Shown here: positions 48,879 through 58,928 of the stretch, one piece after another
Layout of the letters: every line of letters starts with the position of its first letter
Position numbering within the stretch: position 1 is the stretch's first letter
From: Setophaga petechia
Lineage: Eukaryota; Chordata; Aves; Passeriformes; Parulidae
NCBI GenBank assembly: GCA_024362935.1
Contig: JANCRA010000060.1
Span: 1,242,501 to 1,306,500, forward strand
Direction: 5' to 3'
Length of the DNA: 64,000 nt
Made by a program: the position numbers and the translations under genes
The notes under the pieces: model-generated
The model's input: the letters and a program-made list of their open reading frames with translations, nothing else
The model's database searches: none
Told to the model about the DNA's origin: nothing

Positions 48879-49108
48879 TTGAGAGGAATGACGGATTTGA
48901 GTTTACAATCAATCTGTGGGTCTGCTGGTAGATAAAACTAGCACTGAGAGATAAAAGAAACAATGGGGAGGATTCCACTGATTGATGAATGGAAAAAGAT
49001 ATTTGCCTTTACAAACAAACTATAGGTTTATTGATAAATGAAATTGGATAATGAAAGATGAAAGAAACAATGGGGAAACACCCAAAATTACATAAGAATT
49101 AGAAATTA

Positions 49109-49390
49109 AAAAGGAGGGGGGTGTACATTAGAGGAAAATCTTCGGTATGAGGTGTTCCGGGAAGTCCGTACCCCTCAAGTACCTCAGCCACAGGGGAAAG
49201 AGAGAGGGGAAATGCGGCCGGGAAATTGCGATAAAAAGGAGGCTGCATCCTCCAAAAGTTGAGAAACCCCAGGGGAACGCCCCATGGCCTCTCTCTTTAT
49301 TTGAATAAAGTAAAAAAGACTCCTCTGTCTCCTTTTTGGACATAAACCTCTGATGTTTTTGAATTTATATTCTCTCCCAGATGATTTTGG
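49109..49390 (+). mobile_element. polypurine tract and LTR of family 4
   Basis: AAAAAGGAGGGGGG at about 49,108-49,121 has the form of a polypurine tract and abuts TGTACATTAGAGG, the likely LTR start at 49,122. 'atttgaataaag' near 49,304 fits a polyadenylation signal. The family is shared with the minus-strand copy at 53,614-53,870: words such as 'aaacctctgatg' and 'gtacctcagccacagggg' occur in both. The 3' border is uncertain; the text stays alignable to about 49,380. Confidence 0.62.
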
Positions 49391-49650
49391 GGAGTCATCT
49401 GAGAGAAAACCTCATCTCAGTGGCCGTAGGAGATTTTGAAAGGGAAACGTGCTCTGACACAAGTTCAGCAGCTCAAATGAGTTCTCCTGGGACCATTGGG
49501 GCAATTGCAGGTCAACACCCCAGGGACAGCAGAGGACTAAATAATGAAAAAGAAGAGGGGGAGAAAAAATTCCCCAGGGAAAAAACTGCAGATGAAAATT
49601 GTGAGTATTTGCACGTGTGTGTGAGAGTCCAAGAGTCAGCAGATACAGAG

Positions 49651-49750
49651 GGGCTCAAGAACACCTGAGGATGCCAGGTTGACGGTTACTGGATTTGGGG
49701 GGGCTCAAGAACACCTGGGAGTGCCAGGTTGAGCATTATTGAATTTAGGG
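49651..49750 (+). repeat. two tandem units of 50 bp
   Basis: Two imperfect copies starting 'gggctcaagaacacctg' and continuing 'tgccaggttga' lie at 49,651-49,700 and 49,701-49,750. They open the GC-rich repetitive stretch that follows. Confidence 0.8.
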
Positions 49751-51055
49751 GGTGTTTCACTGCGCTTGTGTGAGTGGCAGGGTCTCAGAAACTGTGGCAG
49801 GAGGCCATGTGGGTAGCAGCAAGCTGGGTACCTGCCACAATAACTCCCAACGCTCAGCTGCCCAGAGGAAGCAGCAGAAGCACTGCCGAAGGTCAGAGAC
49901 AGGCTCAGCTGTGCAGGGTCTCGGAGGCCTTAGGCGGGAACCCCTGTGGGTGATGGCCAGCAGGGACCCGGCACAGCAGCTCTTGGCACCTACTAACCCA
50001 GCGGGTGCGGAGGTGATGGTGGTGGTGCTAGGCGTGGTTCACACGTGGCACCGCTGAAGATCAGGGGCTGACCCAGTGGCAGGAAAACCATCACTTGGAG
50101 GGTCCTGCAGGCTTTCTCAGACAGGAACAGCGGATCGGTGTTTCCTGACTGGAGAAACGCCAGTGGCACCTGGTCCATTGAGGGGCAGCCAGGGCAGGAC
50201 CCAGCACAGTAACTTCCAGTTTTCACCAACCCAGTCTGAGGGTCAGGTTGTGCAAGGGCCTTATAAACAATGGGCTTCGCTAGCTCAGTGGCAGTGGCAC
50301 GACCGCTGGGGGTGTCAGGGGCTAGCTTGGCTGTACTCGGGTCTCAGAGAGTCTGGGGCTCGCTGGCTTGGCAGCACCAGTGCGAACACTGGGGTTGGGA
50401 GGTGGCTTGGTTATACCAGGGTCTTGGAAACTGCAGAGGTTGCTGGTGCGGAGGCTTCTCAGTGACTCACCAGAAGAAAGCTGAGTGGACGCAGGGAGGG
50501 CGCTCGGCCATACTGGCTTCCCTGCGGCATCCAGCAGCATAGAGCCACGGCGCTGGGGCACTGAAGCCCAGCACTCTTGTCCCTGGCATGCCCAGCTCGG
50601 CGGGGAGGGGGCGGTGGCTTGGGGGTGCAGGGAATGGTTTCATACGGCACAAGTGGTGATCAGTGCCTCTTAGCGGGGACCCCAGCGCTCTGGGCTCACC
50701 TGCACAGGGCTGCACACAGCAACTTGAGTGTGCTGGGAGCACGGGTGTCCAGCAGGGCTGGCCGGGGAATGGCAGGCTGTGGACACTTCTCTTCAATGTC
50801 CACCGGGGTGGAGCCATGTGAGTGCAGTGGACCATGTGGTCAGCTTGGCAATTGCTTGCACTGGTGTGCTGGGAATGGGGGCCAGGGTACTGAGACATGG
50901 AGGCTTCCCCACAACCTGTCAACATAAAGCCGCACGAGCAGGGGACCATGGGAGCAGCTCGGCAGCTGCTTGCACTGGTGTGTCAAGGGTCTGGGATGCC
51001 AAGTCAAGGTGGGAGCGGAGTGGCAGAACCGATCCAGTGCCACAGGGGTCCCTGG
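49751..51055 (+). repeat. GC-rich stretch of diverged, minisatellite-like units
   Basis: Phrases recur at irregular spacing: 'cagcttggcaattgcttgcactggtgtgctg' and 'gctcggcagctgcttgcactggtgtgtc' type text, 'gggtctcggaggcc' and 'gggtctcagagagtc', 'gacccagcacagtaac' and 'gacccggcacagcagc'. Units are too diverged to set one period by eye. Many long overlapping open frames occur on both strands, which is expected of GC-rich repeats and is not evidence of a gene. It could be internal sequence of the family 4 ERV. Confidence 0.5.
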
Positions 51056-51156
51056 TTTCCTTCCTTCCTTCCTTCCTTCCTTCCTGCCTTCCTGCCTTCC
51101 TGCCTTCCTTCCTGCCTGCCTGCCTGCCTTCCTGCCTCCCTCCCTCCCTCTCTCTC
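51056..51156. repeat. (CCTT)n / (CCTG)n microsatellite
   Basis: About 100 bp of pure pyrimidine-rich TTCC, CTGC and CTCC units. The strand asymmetry could allow triplex or slipped structures. Confidence 0.95.
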
Positions 51157-51376
51157 ATTGAGAAGGTGGGCCTTGTTGAGAGGGCCTGTAGTTGACTGTC
51201 AGGATGGGATTGGGAGCCAGTAGGAAGAAGTGAAGAGATACTAAGAGATGCGCCCACAGATAGCCCCCTGAGAAAGAAACTAGCCTAGTGGAATTATGAC
51301 CCTAGCTCCAGAGATAAGGACGAGCACATGGAGGTTTAGTTCCATGTTCCCAGTGCTGTAATTTTTCCTTTTTCCT

Positions 51377-52724
51377 GTGAGAAATGACACTCACTTCTAA
51401 AATGTCAAAGGTTTATTAAACCTTAATAAAAAATACAACAAAGGACTGAACAAGGAAAAATTACAGTGCTGAGAGTCTCCATAACTAGCAACCATGTGCT
51501 TGTTTTCAAAATTGATGATCTGCCTTTTATACTCTTAGCCCCTCACAAAGTTTTGTCAGTCAACTCTTTCTCTGCTGTCAATTGGTAGAGATTACTTTCT
51601 TACATTTTGATTGGAGGCCAGGTGTTGTTGTGTTTCACCTCCTGGTAACAAGCCCTCCGAAATGCCCTCACTACCTAGGCTATTTCAAGGGGGAGGGGAA
51701 AGAGGTCTATGGGAGGACATATTACAGTAAAATCACTATACATTTACAGAACTTTTCTCAACATTGTTAAAAATGATCCAATCGGGAGCCAAATTTATAA
51801 GAAAATTTAGCAATGATTTATTAGATTATCAGCGAAACAGAATGACAGGATCGACGGGAGACAAGCACATCTGATGATGATCAACAAGTCTCAGATTTAT
51901 TGATTAACAGGCACACTTTTATAATCACAGTAATAAGGCTCATTCGTATTGCAAAAGTAAAGCTCATTATTGGTCCGCTATAAAGAGTCAGTCCCACCTC
52001 TCTCAGGATGTTTGTGGCTTCTTTTTACCTCCTGTTATCACATATTTTCTTGAACAGCTTCTTGCTCAAGGAAACTGTGTCCTTGAATTAGGCAGCTGTT
52101 GCTTTGCCAGCTGTATATCTTCATGTGATTTTCCCATAAGCCATGTTTCAACAAAACTCTCCACAACAGAATTTCGAGAAAAAGCCACCACAGCCAAGGA
52201 GCGTCAACCCTGGGATCGGCGCTGGGTGAACCTGGATCTGGCTGCCAAAATGTCAGTCTCCCCTTCGGCTCACCCCGACAGCTTCTCGCAAAGAGCTTAT
52301 ATACAGTTTATTCTGCCTGGGGCAGAAATGACCAAATGTCCTTTTGTGTCCCTTCACATGCAGAACTGGGGCCATACATGTGCAGGGTTAGACAAAAGTC
52401 TGGTTCCAAGTGTCTAGATGATGTCAGAGCACTCTTTGGGGTGCAGATCACTCTTGAGTGGCCGAGACATTCCAGAAAAGTCAGTGATCATGGCCCAGGA
52501 AGGTTCCATTCATACGTTAACAGACTCGATATTATCTTAACGTTGTCCGGAGAACTAATTGAATAAAAATAAGGCTCTGCTCCTGGCTGGGGTGGTCAAA
52601 AGACATAGCTTGGATTTTACAATATTTTATACATAAATAGCATGAATTTTCTCTGCCATATACTACAACATACACATAATCTCTTAATTCTTAGAGCCAA
52701 TCATTGCATTATTCATTTATAATG
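51377..52724 (-). mobile_element. second family 3 LTR, minus orientation, itself split
   Basis: Starting with TGTGAGAAATGAC on the plus strand, 51,377-51,764 is the reverse complement of a family 3 LTR. It breaks at the family 2 insertion and resumes at 52,668 with 'acacataatctcttaattct', 'tagagccaatcattgcatt' and 'attcatttata', which completes the 5' end of the same LTR. It appears to have landed in an older plus-strand copy of its own family. Confidence 0.8.
51765..52667 (-). mobile_element. innermost LTR: family 2, solo, with target duplication
   Basis: It begins TGTTAAAAATGATCC and ends TATACTACA on the plus strand. ACAT lies on both sides (51,761-51,764 and 52,668-52,671), a 4-bp target duplication confirmed by the uninterrupted family 3 sequence at 42,771. 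At 903 bp it is longer than the other family 2 copies; the extra text is at about 51,830-52,180. Minus-strand TATA and polyadenylation-like words are present. Confidence 0.88.
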
Positions 52725-52985
52725 TGCTGTCTTCTGTATTTTTGTTAAGGTTTAATAACTGTTTCGAAATTTTAAAAGTAAGAATCGTTTCTCACATCAG
52801 GATCCATGTGGTTGCTGGGAATGGAGATTTTCCATTTTGCTCCATGAGAAGTCCTGCTGCAGCTTGGTTTGAAGAGAGAGCCCTGAGTGAACAGGGAAAA
52901 AAGAGACAGTAATCTTAGCTTTTTATACATAAATAAAGGTTACATGACAATTATAAGGTACGTGAGCCTTGTGATAATGCATGGA

Positions 52986-53613
52986 TGTGAACAATGCATA
53001 TCTTATGATTGGCTTTTTGCAAATATTAAAATGAATATTATATGTATTATGTTAGAAAGTTATGCTGTATTAATTTTCTTAGGTAGTGTGTTAAATATAG
53101 TTTTAGGTTATAGCAATAATGTTAAAATAGAAACTATGCTATGTAAGATGCTTTTTTTAAAGAGAGGAACAAGGTACTCGCACTGAGATAGCAGCCACAG
53201 GACATCTAAATCTTTCGGAGAAAAAGAATTTATTGCTCCCTTATCAGAAGATACGAACTTCTTCCTGCCTTGCTCAGCCATTAAGATGCTGTTAGGATTC
53301 AGAGGAAGAAGCTGACACTGACCAGACAGAATCCTTTGTTTGAATGGAATTTATGCATCATGTATGAAGTGCATGAATATGCACCAGGCTATTGCTTTTT
53401 TTTTATCCTCTGTTAACGGGGTTCTTTTTTCGGCCTTATTTTGCCCAGAAAAAGGTACCCGATTGTCCATAACTCTTTGTTTTTATTGTCTTGTATTGTC
53501 CTAATCCTACTTGTCCAAATTTTTACTACTATAATATTATTACTATCTTTATAACCGTTTTATTACTATTAAACTTTAAAAATTTTAAAAACAAGTGATT
53601 GGCTTTTTTCACA
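52986..53613 (+). mobile_element. LTR of family 1, second copy
   Basis: It begins TGTGAACAATGCATATC and ends TTGGCTTTTTTCACA, and aligns along its full length with 26,883-27,500. The R-region hairpin is kept (CTTTTTTCGGCC with TTGCCCAGAAAAAGG). The flanks (ATGGA left, AGGAT right) give no clear duplication. It adjoins a family 4 LTR directly on the right. Confidence 0.85.
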
Positions 53614-53880
53614 AGGATATCAGAAAAATGAATCTACAAACACCAGAGGTTTATGTCCAAAAAGGAGACAGAGGAGTCCTTTCACAGTATGCCAATAAAG
53701 GCAGTGGCCATGGGGCATTCCCCTGGGGTCTCTCAAAATTGTTAGAGGACACTAACAATTTTTATCCCAATTTCCCGGCCACATTTCTCTTCTCTCTTTC
53801 CCCTGTGGCTGAGGTACTTGAGAGGTACAGACTTCCCAAAATACTTAATACTCCCTTCTAATGTACCCCCCCATTTTTCT
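53614..53880 (-). mobile_element. LTR of family 4 with polypurine tract, minus orientation
   Basis: The reverse complement matches 49,122-49,380: 'gtacattagaaggg', 'aagtacctcagccacaggg', 'ggcattcccctgggg'-type text and 'gtccaaaaaggagacagagg'. On the minus strand AAAAATGGGGGGG at about 53,866-53,880 would be the polypurine tract, so this is a 3' LTR. Its end is cut by the family 1 LTR on the left. Confidence 0.65.
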
Positions 53881-53907
53881 TTTTCCTCGTGTCTCTGTTC
53901 TTTCTCT

Positions 53908-54489
53908 CTAAATCCAGAGATGTAGCACAGCCTTGGGTGAGTCATAGTCTGTGTCAAATAGTGGAATTCCTATGTTATTTATGGTTCTCCCCACTGATTC
54001 TTCCACCACTTTGTACCTAGCCTTATCTACTATCAGGCACACAGGTTTTTTGTAATAACACCTTCTTCTCATTCCTTTCATGAAGAATCCACACAGGGTG
54101 AACTGCAGAGAGCTTCGAGGCAGCACAACCACTGTGCAGCTGGCAGCCCTGAGGCCACTGTGCAGCGGACCACGGGAACCACCTTTCCTTGTGTCATCAC
54201 TATGTGTGACTTCAGTGGTTTTGAAGTCACACATAGTGAGCACGCAGAGAAAGGTGGCTCTCCATGGGCTGCTATAGGTGAACTTCAACTTTTCTTGCTC
54301 TGCCACTGTCAAGCAAAATGTACGAGATTGGAAGGAGTTTTTGCTCCTCTGATCTAGCAGGTAAGGGGCGGAGAGGAAGATGGGCACAGCAAGCCGACTG
54401 TGATTTCGGGAACGGGGGTCCATGAGCCAGCTTTGCAGTTTCACCTCTGCACATGTGCCTGTTGGCTCTGAGAATCTCTTGTGTAACAA
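53908..54489 (-). CDS. unassigned 193-codon frame upstream of a 3' LTR
   Basis: The frame lies on the minus strand directly upstream of the polypurine tract and family 4 LTR, the slot of env or an accessory gene. It starts with ATG in some reading or an alternative codon in others; I could not fix the start. The C-terminal third reads like real protein (RRRCYYKKPVCLIVDKARYK, GIPLFDTDYDSPKAVLH). There is no signal peptide, no long hydrophobic anchor and no recognisable env motif. The middle of the frame overlaps the long hairpin at about 54,155-54,280, so that part may be inserted. It could be an unfamiliar retroviral 3' gene, or a chance frame. Confidence 0.35.
   Translation of the reverse strand: MLHKRFSEPTGTCAEVKLQSWLMDPRSRNHSRLAVPIFLSAPYLLDQRSKNSFQSRTFCLTVAEQEKLKFTYSSPWRATFLCVLTMCDFKTTEVTHSDDTRKGGSRGPLHSGLRAASCTVVVLPRSSLQFTLCGFFMKGMRRRCYYKKPVCLIVDKARYKVVEESVGRTINNIGIPLFDTDYDSPKAVLHLWI
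54155..54280. repeat. long hairpin (inverted repeat) with a perfect 18-bp core
   Basis: The core arms TCACTATGTGTGACTTCA (54,197-54,214) and TGAAGTCACACATAGTGA (54,222-54,239) pair perfectly around a 7-base loop. Beyond the core the pairing continues with mismatches: CCACCTTTCC on the left with GAAAGGTGG on the right, and 'cagcggaccacgggaacc' with 'ggctctccatgggctgct'. Each arm is about 50-60 bp. This could be a fold-back element, an inverted duplication or a transcribed hairpin. Confidence 0.85.
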
Positions 54490-55146
54490 ATTGTTGGAGG
54501 TTAGGATTGCTCCTTTTGTTTGCTTTCTCTCAGGGAATTTTTTTCCATATGTTGCTAGGAGACAAAACTGACTGGTACTTAAGAGCGAAAAAAGAAGTTG
54601 CCACGGTGCAGGGGAAGGATAGGGCTGGCTACTATCTTAGCTGAGGGGTTTCTCTAGGGGGGGCAGAGATATCGGGAGATTTGGGCAGGGGGAAGGGGCT
54701 GGGCATAGCTCCTGGCTCTCTCTGGCTCTCTCGGCATCAGAGGGGAGACAGGCTGTAGTTGCTGTAGGAAGAATTCGCCACCACTGTGAGGCTTCGTCTC
54801 CTGCTGTCTTCTCCTACCACGAGGGAAGGCCCACTTGTGGGAGTGGCTGTTGCACCTGGACCTTGTTAACACCCTACCTCACTAACAAAGGACTTCCACC
54901 ATCTGGTCTGGTGCCTCAGGGGAAGCCCTGGGACCCCGAGCCCCTTCCCTCTCAGAGGGAGGGTCCCCCAGCCGTGTTCGGGAGCCAGGCTGCTTTCTGC
55001 CGCTGCTCCCAGTTTTTGCTACCCATACCCCTGCCTGCCAGGATGCTCCGCAGCCCCTGCTGAGGCCGCAGAATTTCTGTTACATCTCATTTATTACAAC
55101 AGGATCTGCTCTCCTGTGCTGTTCCAGCTGCTTCCAAGATTCCTGC
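54490..55146. other. unassigned, probably further ERV sequence
   Basis: No motif is recognised. The stretch lies between an ERV 3' region and an LTR, so it is likely retroviral or LTR debris. Confidence 0.35.
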
Positions 55147-56470
55147 TGCAGTGGTTTTAACAGGAAGTAGGATTTCTGGGATATGCTGTGGTCACCAATA
55201 GGTCTTCAGATTTTAATATTAGCACCTGGTGTGGCCACTGGGGACATTGGGACATGCCTCTGAGAACACACAGGGTTAAAAAGCAGAGCACTTGCCGGGG
55301 AAGTTCTATTTGGATTTCCAGCGAGGGAGCAGGCTCGGGAGAGAGCATTGACCTTTCCTGGAGAGGAGATGGATGTAGAGGATTATGACGGTGGTCACAG
55401 GGGTTTGTAGAGGATGAAAGAGACAGGATCTTGATTCCATGATCAGAAGGCTTGATTTATTATATTATATATATATAACATTATAACTATACTACATAGA
55501 GATAGAAAGGAAAAGGAGCTTCTTCAGAAGCTGGCTAAGCTAAGAATAGAGATAGAAAGAATGAATAACAAAGGTGTCTCTCTCAGCAGAGAGCGATAGC
55601 AGCTCCACCGTGAGTGGTCAGTAGATCCAAACATCTACAGGGGACCAATCATGGGTGGACCTGTTGCATTCCACAGCAGCAGATAATAATTGTTTACATT
55701 TGTTACTGAGCTTCTCAGCTCTAGCAGGAAAAATCCTACAGAAAGGATTTTTCACAAAGGATGTCTGTGACAGAGGATGAAGAAGGAACTGAGTAATTGA
55801 GATGAAGGTCTGAGCAAGGAAGAGAGAGAAGAGCCTCAATGGGAAGAGATGATCATGTAGCTTATGCTGGACTCTTTTGTGTAGCCATGGACAGAGCCAT
55901 GTTTCCTTGTGATACAGAAACTGTGACTGGGTGGGGGGCAGTGCCGAGAGCCAGGAGGGTTCAGTGTGGGTGCCCCTCGGCCCCAGGGGGTGTAAAAGAA
56001 ATGGAGGCACAGATGTCCCAAAGGAGAGACTGTGCCTTTTTGGAGTGGGATGGTGCATCCTTAAAAAGACAACCCTTGAAGCAGCTCTGTTCTGCGTTCA
56101 GTGGTGAGAGCACTGAACATGAAAAGGAAGAGTTCACCATGGTCACCAGAAGGACTCCTCCCCTCTGGATGAACTGAGGATTGATTATCTAAAGGGTGGT
56201 GCCAGACCAAGTGTTGATGATTTGGGAAATGCATTGTATTGGGAATTTGGTGGGGAATAGATGTATCTGTGCAATTTTCATTTTTCCTTGTGTGTTTTTT
56301 TTTTTTTTTCTTTTTTTGTAGTTTAGTGTTTTTCTTGTAGTTTAGTTAATAAAGTTTTTTTTCCCCTAAGTAGGAGCCTGCTTTGCTTATTCCTGGTCAC
56401 ATCTCACAGCAGACACCAGGGAGAGGGTATTTTCATGGGGGCACTGGCATTGTGCCTGACACCTGCTGCA
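55147..56470 (+). mobile_element. second copy of the long LTR (family 5), interrupted
   Basis: It matches the reverse complement of 39,547-40,881: 'gggatatgctgtggtcaccaa', 'gggttaaaaagcagagc', 'ctcgggagagagc', 'cccctcggccccaggggg', 'ctaaagggtggtgccagacc', 'agttaataaagtttttt' and 'gggggcactggcattgtgcc' occur in order. It is broken by the solo LTR at 55,384-55,772. Borders are approximate because the terminal inverted repeat has decayed. It directly precedes the gag remnant of the second provirus; it is not that provirus's own LTR, since its 3' LTR is of another kind. Confidence 0.75.
55384..55772 (-). mobile_element. solo LTR (family 6), 6-bp target duplication
   Basis: GAGGAT lies on both sides (55,378-55,383 and 55,773-55,778). 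The element starts TATGACGGTGG (TGTG in the sister copy) and ends GTCTGTGACA. AATAAA on the minus strand near 55,455 sets the orientation. A 6-bp duplication is typical of alpha- and betaretrovirus-like ERVs (ERVK). It is inserted into the long LTR copy. A close relative lies at 62,098-62,489. Confidence 0.9.
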
Positions 56471-56509
56471 GTCCATTTCCCCAGCTGGAGGTGCAGCGGG
56501 ACCGGCCTC

Positions 56510-57295
56510 AGACTTCAAGAGTTACTGAGAGAAGCACAAAGGGTGTTTGTAAAGAGAAATAAGAAAAAGCTGAAAGCAGATGCCAGAATTTTGGTGGCAG
56601 CAGTTCAAGAAATGCAGGCAGCTTTGAATACAGAAAAATTTGCAGGGAAAAACAAACAGCAGAAGTCAAGATCTATTTTTAGGAATACAAGACCTGTGTG
56701 TTTTTCCTGCCACAAGAAAGGGCACTTAAAAAATTCTTCCCCTACCTTAAAGGGTGCAGAACCTACCCGTTTTTATTGTCATAAAAAGGGGCACCTGCAA
56801 AAAAATTGCAGAAATAAACAGCAAGATGAGAAAACTTCTCACAAGAATCAGAGAAGTCAAGAGTTCTGTTTAATGAAGAGGACCGAAATACAACCACAAG
56901 AGCCCTTGATAAAGCTAAAAATAATTTCTCAGAGCGAAGAAGTTATATTTTTAGTAGATACAGGAGTTTCTCGGTCTACTGTTAAAAAATTACCCCAGGG
57001 ATGTGAGATAAGTCGTGAGCGAGTTTCAGTAATTGGAATTACGGGAGAGGCTTTCTCTGTTCCTATAATTAAAGAGGTGCAAATTGAAATAGATAACAAA
57101 TTTGGAGTAAATGATTTATTGTTGATACCAGAGGCCGAGAATAACTTGTTAGACAGAGATTTAATAATAGCCTTAAATTTACAGATAAAACCCTGTGAAG
57201 GAAAACCTAAAATTTATTCTTTAACTGAAGAAGACAATCTAGAAATTAATGATACAGGTTGGCATTCAGGTGAAGCGGGAAAAATCATAGAGTAA
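56510..57295 (+). pseudogene. gag-pro: gag 3' end and protease of the second provirus
   Basis: The frame joins late gag and protease. LQELLREAQRVFVKR and KKLKADARILVA match the charged helix before nucleocapsid in the first provirus's Gag. Two zinc-knuckle modules follow, and both are damaged: CFSCHKKGHLKNS has Ser for the last Cys, and RFYCHKKGHLQKNC has Arg for the first Cys. Further on, VIFLVDTGVSRSTV carries the protease active site, with DLLLIPEAENNLLDRDLI after it. Everything before nucleocapsid (matrix and capsid) is missing, and the upstream border touches an unrelated LTR. Two knuckles distinguish this lineage from the first provirus, which has one. Confidence 0.85.
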
Positions 57296-57318
57296 AGGAG
57301 TCTAGTCCCCTTAGTCCC

Positions 57319-57645
57319 TCTTGGTCAGCACAAGCCTGTGAACTTTATGCATTACTCTCTGCATTATTAATATTAAAAGGGCGAGAAAGGACTATTTATA
57401 TAGACTCCAAATATGCTTTTAGTGTAGTAAATACTTTTAGAAAAATTTAGAAGGAAAAGAGACTTATAAATACTCAAGGGAAAGTGTTAGTATATGAGAG
57501 ATTGATAATTCAGATACTTGAAGCTTTAAAAGGCTCGAAGAAAATAGCAGTAGTTCATGTAAAGGAAATCAGAGAGGGAGGGATATCGGAGTCAGAAGGA
57601 ATAATTTGGCTGACGATGAAGCAAAAAGAGAGACCTTAAGAAAAA
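57319..57645 (+). pseudogene. pol: RNase H part of pol
   Basis: QACELYALLSAL, RTIYIDSKYAF and VVNTF give the middle blocks of retroviral RNase H (the E and D metal ligands visible), and after a frame change NNLADDEAK supplies the last Asp block. A TAG at 57,448-57,450 falls after FRKI, where Trp is plausible. Reverse transcriptase is absent: protease runs within about 30 bp into RNase H, so some 2 kb of pol has been deleted. Confidence 0.8.
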
Positions 57646-57659
57646 AAGATACTGAAATC

Positions 57660-58170
57660 ATGACCTTACAAGAAATAGAAATTTAGCAAGAGAGACTTTC
57701 CTTTCCGCTAGCAGAATAGGCAGCTATAAAGAAATTAGAAGCAACATTTAAAGAAGGAAAGTAGATTTTTTTCCTGACAGCAGGATCATGATGCCAAAAC
57801 CAGTGGCATGTTAGATCTTAGATAACTTGCATAGACGGACACACTGGAGAACAAGAGTCCTTTGTGATCACTTTTTAAAAATTTTATGTGTGTATAAAGA
57901 TATTTGAAATTAGAAAACAACTTACCCAGGGAGTGTCACACCTGTCAAAAGGTAAATAAGAAAGTGTTAAAGAGCCCTCTCCCTGGAAGACGAAAAAGAC
58001 CCTCCAGGCTATTTGAAAAGATCCAAGTTGATTTTACAAAATTGCCTAAAGTGAGTCGGTGGAAATATTTGTTAGTTATAATAGATCAATTGACTTAATG
58101 AGTTGAAGCATTTCCAGCAGCTCGGGCTACAGCTCAAACGGTGGCTAAAATATTGTTGAAACATATATTT
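57660..58170 (+). pseudogene. pol: integrase N-terminal and core part of pol
   Basis: IDGHTGE and, 90 bp later, CHTCQKVN mark the HHCC zinc domain. DFTKLP and LLVIID are the first core strand with its catalytic Asp, followed after stops by VEAFPAARA and AKILLKHIFPR. Frames are broken: TAG at 57,684, 57,717, 57,762 and 57,819 and TGA at 57,789 lie in one frame. The SPYE-type end of the core is not seen. Similar blocks occur in gammaretroviral integrases, so this provirus belongs to the same broad class as the first. Confidence 0.8.
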
Positions 58171-58637
58171 CCAAGAATGTGATAATATAGTGAGATTTAA
58201 GTTGATTTTTATTAACCCTGATTTATTAAGAAAGAATTAGACATCCTGGAGTGGCTGCTGACCGCAATTCACATGAGCTCAGAGGCAGAAGAACGCCAGT
58301 GGAAAAAGAATAAAAGACTTTCTGAATAGGTAGGAATGGCCTAAAAAGATCGAAGATCTCCTCCAGGGTCACCCACCAGCAACATCATTAGAATTAATTA
58401 CAAAACTGCAATTCCAGAAACTGAAATTGATAACACCTGTTGTTGAAAGAGTGCAGAGACAAGTAAAACGTTGAGAGTATGGTAGACATGGTTTAGAGTA
58501 TCATCCATGGATATGGATTGTTTGCACACTTTGCTTTAACTCATGGTGGAGAGTAACTAAGAGGGAAGAGAAGGAGAGACAATTGATTTGCTTGTTTTGC
58601 TATGGTTATGTATTTAGCCAGCCAACTATAGAGCGCA

Positions 58638-58928
58638 TTGCTAGTGATTTTTTTTGGAATACCTTTGAGATTGGGAGACGGGACCCTTCTAGCAGCCATT
58701 GGATTAATAGAGAATTTAGATCAATTGGTTCTTGCTTTATTGGCTGTAGCACAAATAAGAGAACGAGTAGTTCATAACATTATGGACCAGTGTCTCATAA
58801 TCGATAGTTGTTGTAGAGAAGTCTATACACCACATCATAGGCACATTCCAGGGGCACATTGGCACCACGAGTGTGCCTATTGGAGGCAGCAATTTCATAA
58901 ACTCCCCACCCCGGAAGCAGAAAGATAA
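58638..58928 (+). CDS. unassigned 96-codon frame between integrase and env
   Basis: An open frame in a region otherwise full of stops. The first half is hydrophobic and leucine-rich (LLAAIGLIENLDQL, VLALLAVAQIRERV). The second is rich in His, Cys and Trp (PHHRHIPGAHWHHECAYW). There is no ATG at the start of the open stretch, only TTG, so if real it begins by splicing or further upstream. I do not recognise it. It sits where a gammaretrovirus would have the integrase tail and env leader. It may be a piece of another ERV inserted here. Confidence 0.3.
   Translation: MLVIFFGIPLRLGDGTLLAAIGLIENLDQLVLALLAVAQIRERVVHNIMDQCLIIDSCCREVYTPHHRHIPGAHWHHECAYWRQQFHKLPTPEAER

Larger units (their letters stand above)
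51318..52795 (+). mobile_element. outer family 3 LTR, plus orientation, split by a nested insertion
   Basis: The left piece (about 51,318-51,376) reads 'gagcacatggaggtttag' and 'ttccatgttcccagtgctg', matching the U3/R part of family 3. The right piece (about 52,727-52,795) resumes with 'tctgtatttttgttaaggtt' and ends in 'gtttctcaca'. The two together make the 3' half of one plus-strand LTR, separated by 1.35 kb of other LTR sequence. Confidence 0.72.

Noticed and set aside
49752..51257. Long overlapping frames in the GC-rich repetitive stretch and (CCTT)n tract
   Set aside because: They are open on both strands and encode low-complexity text; no motif is seen.
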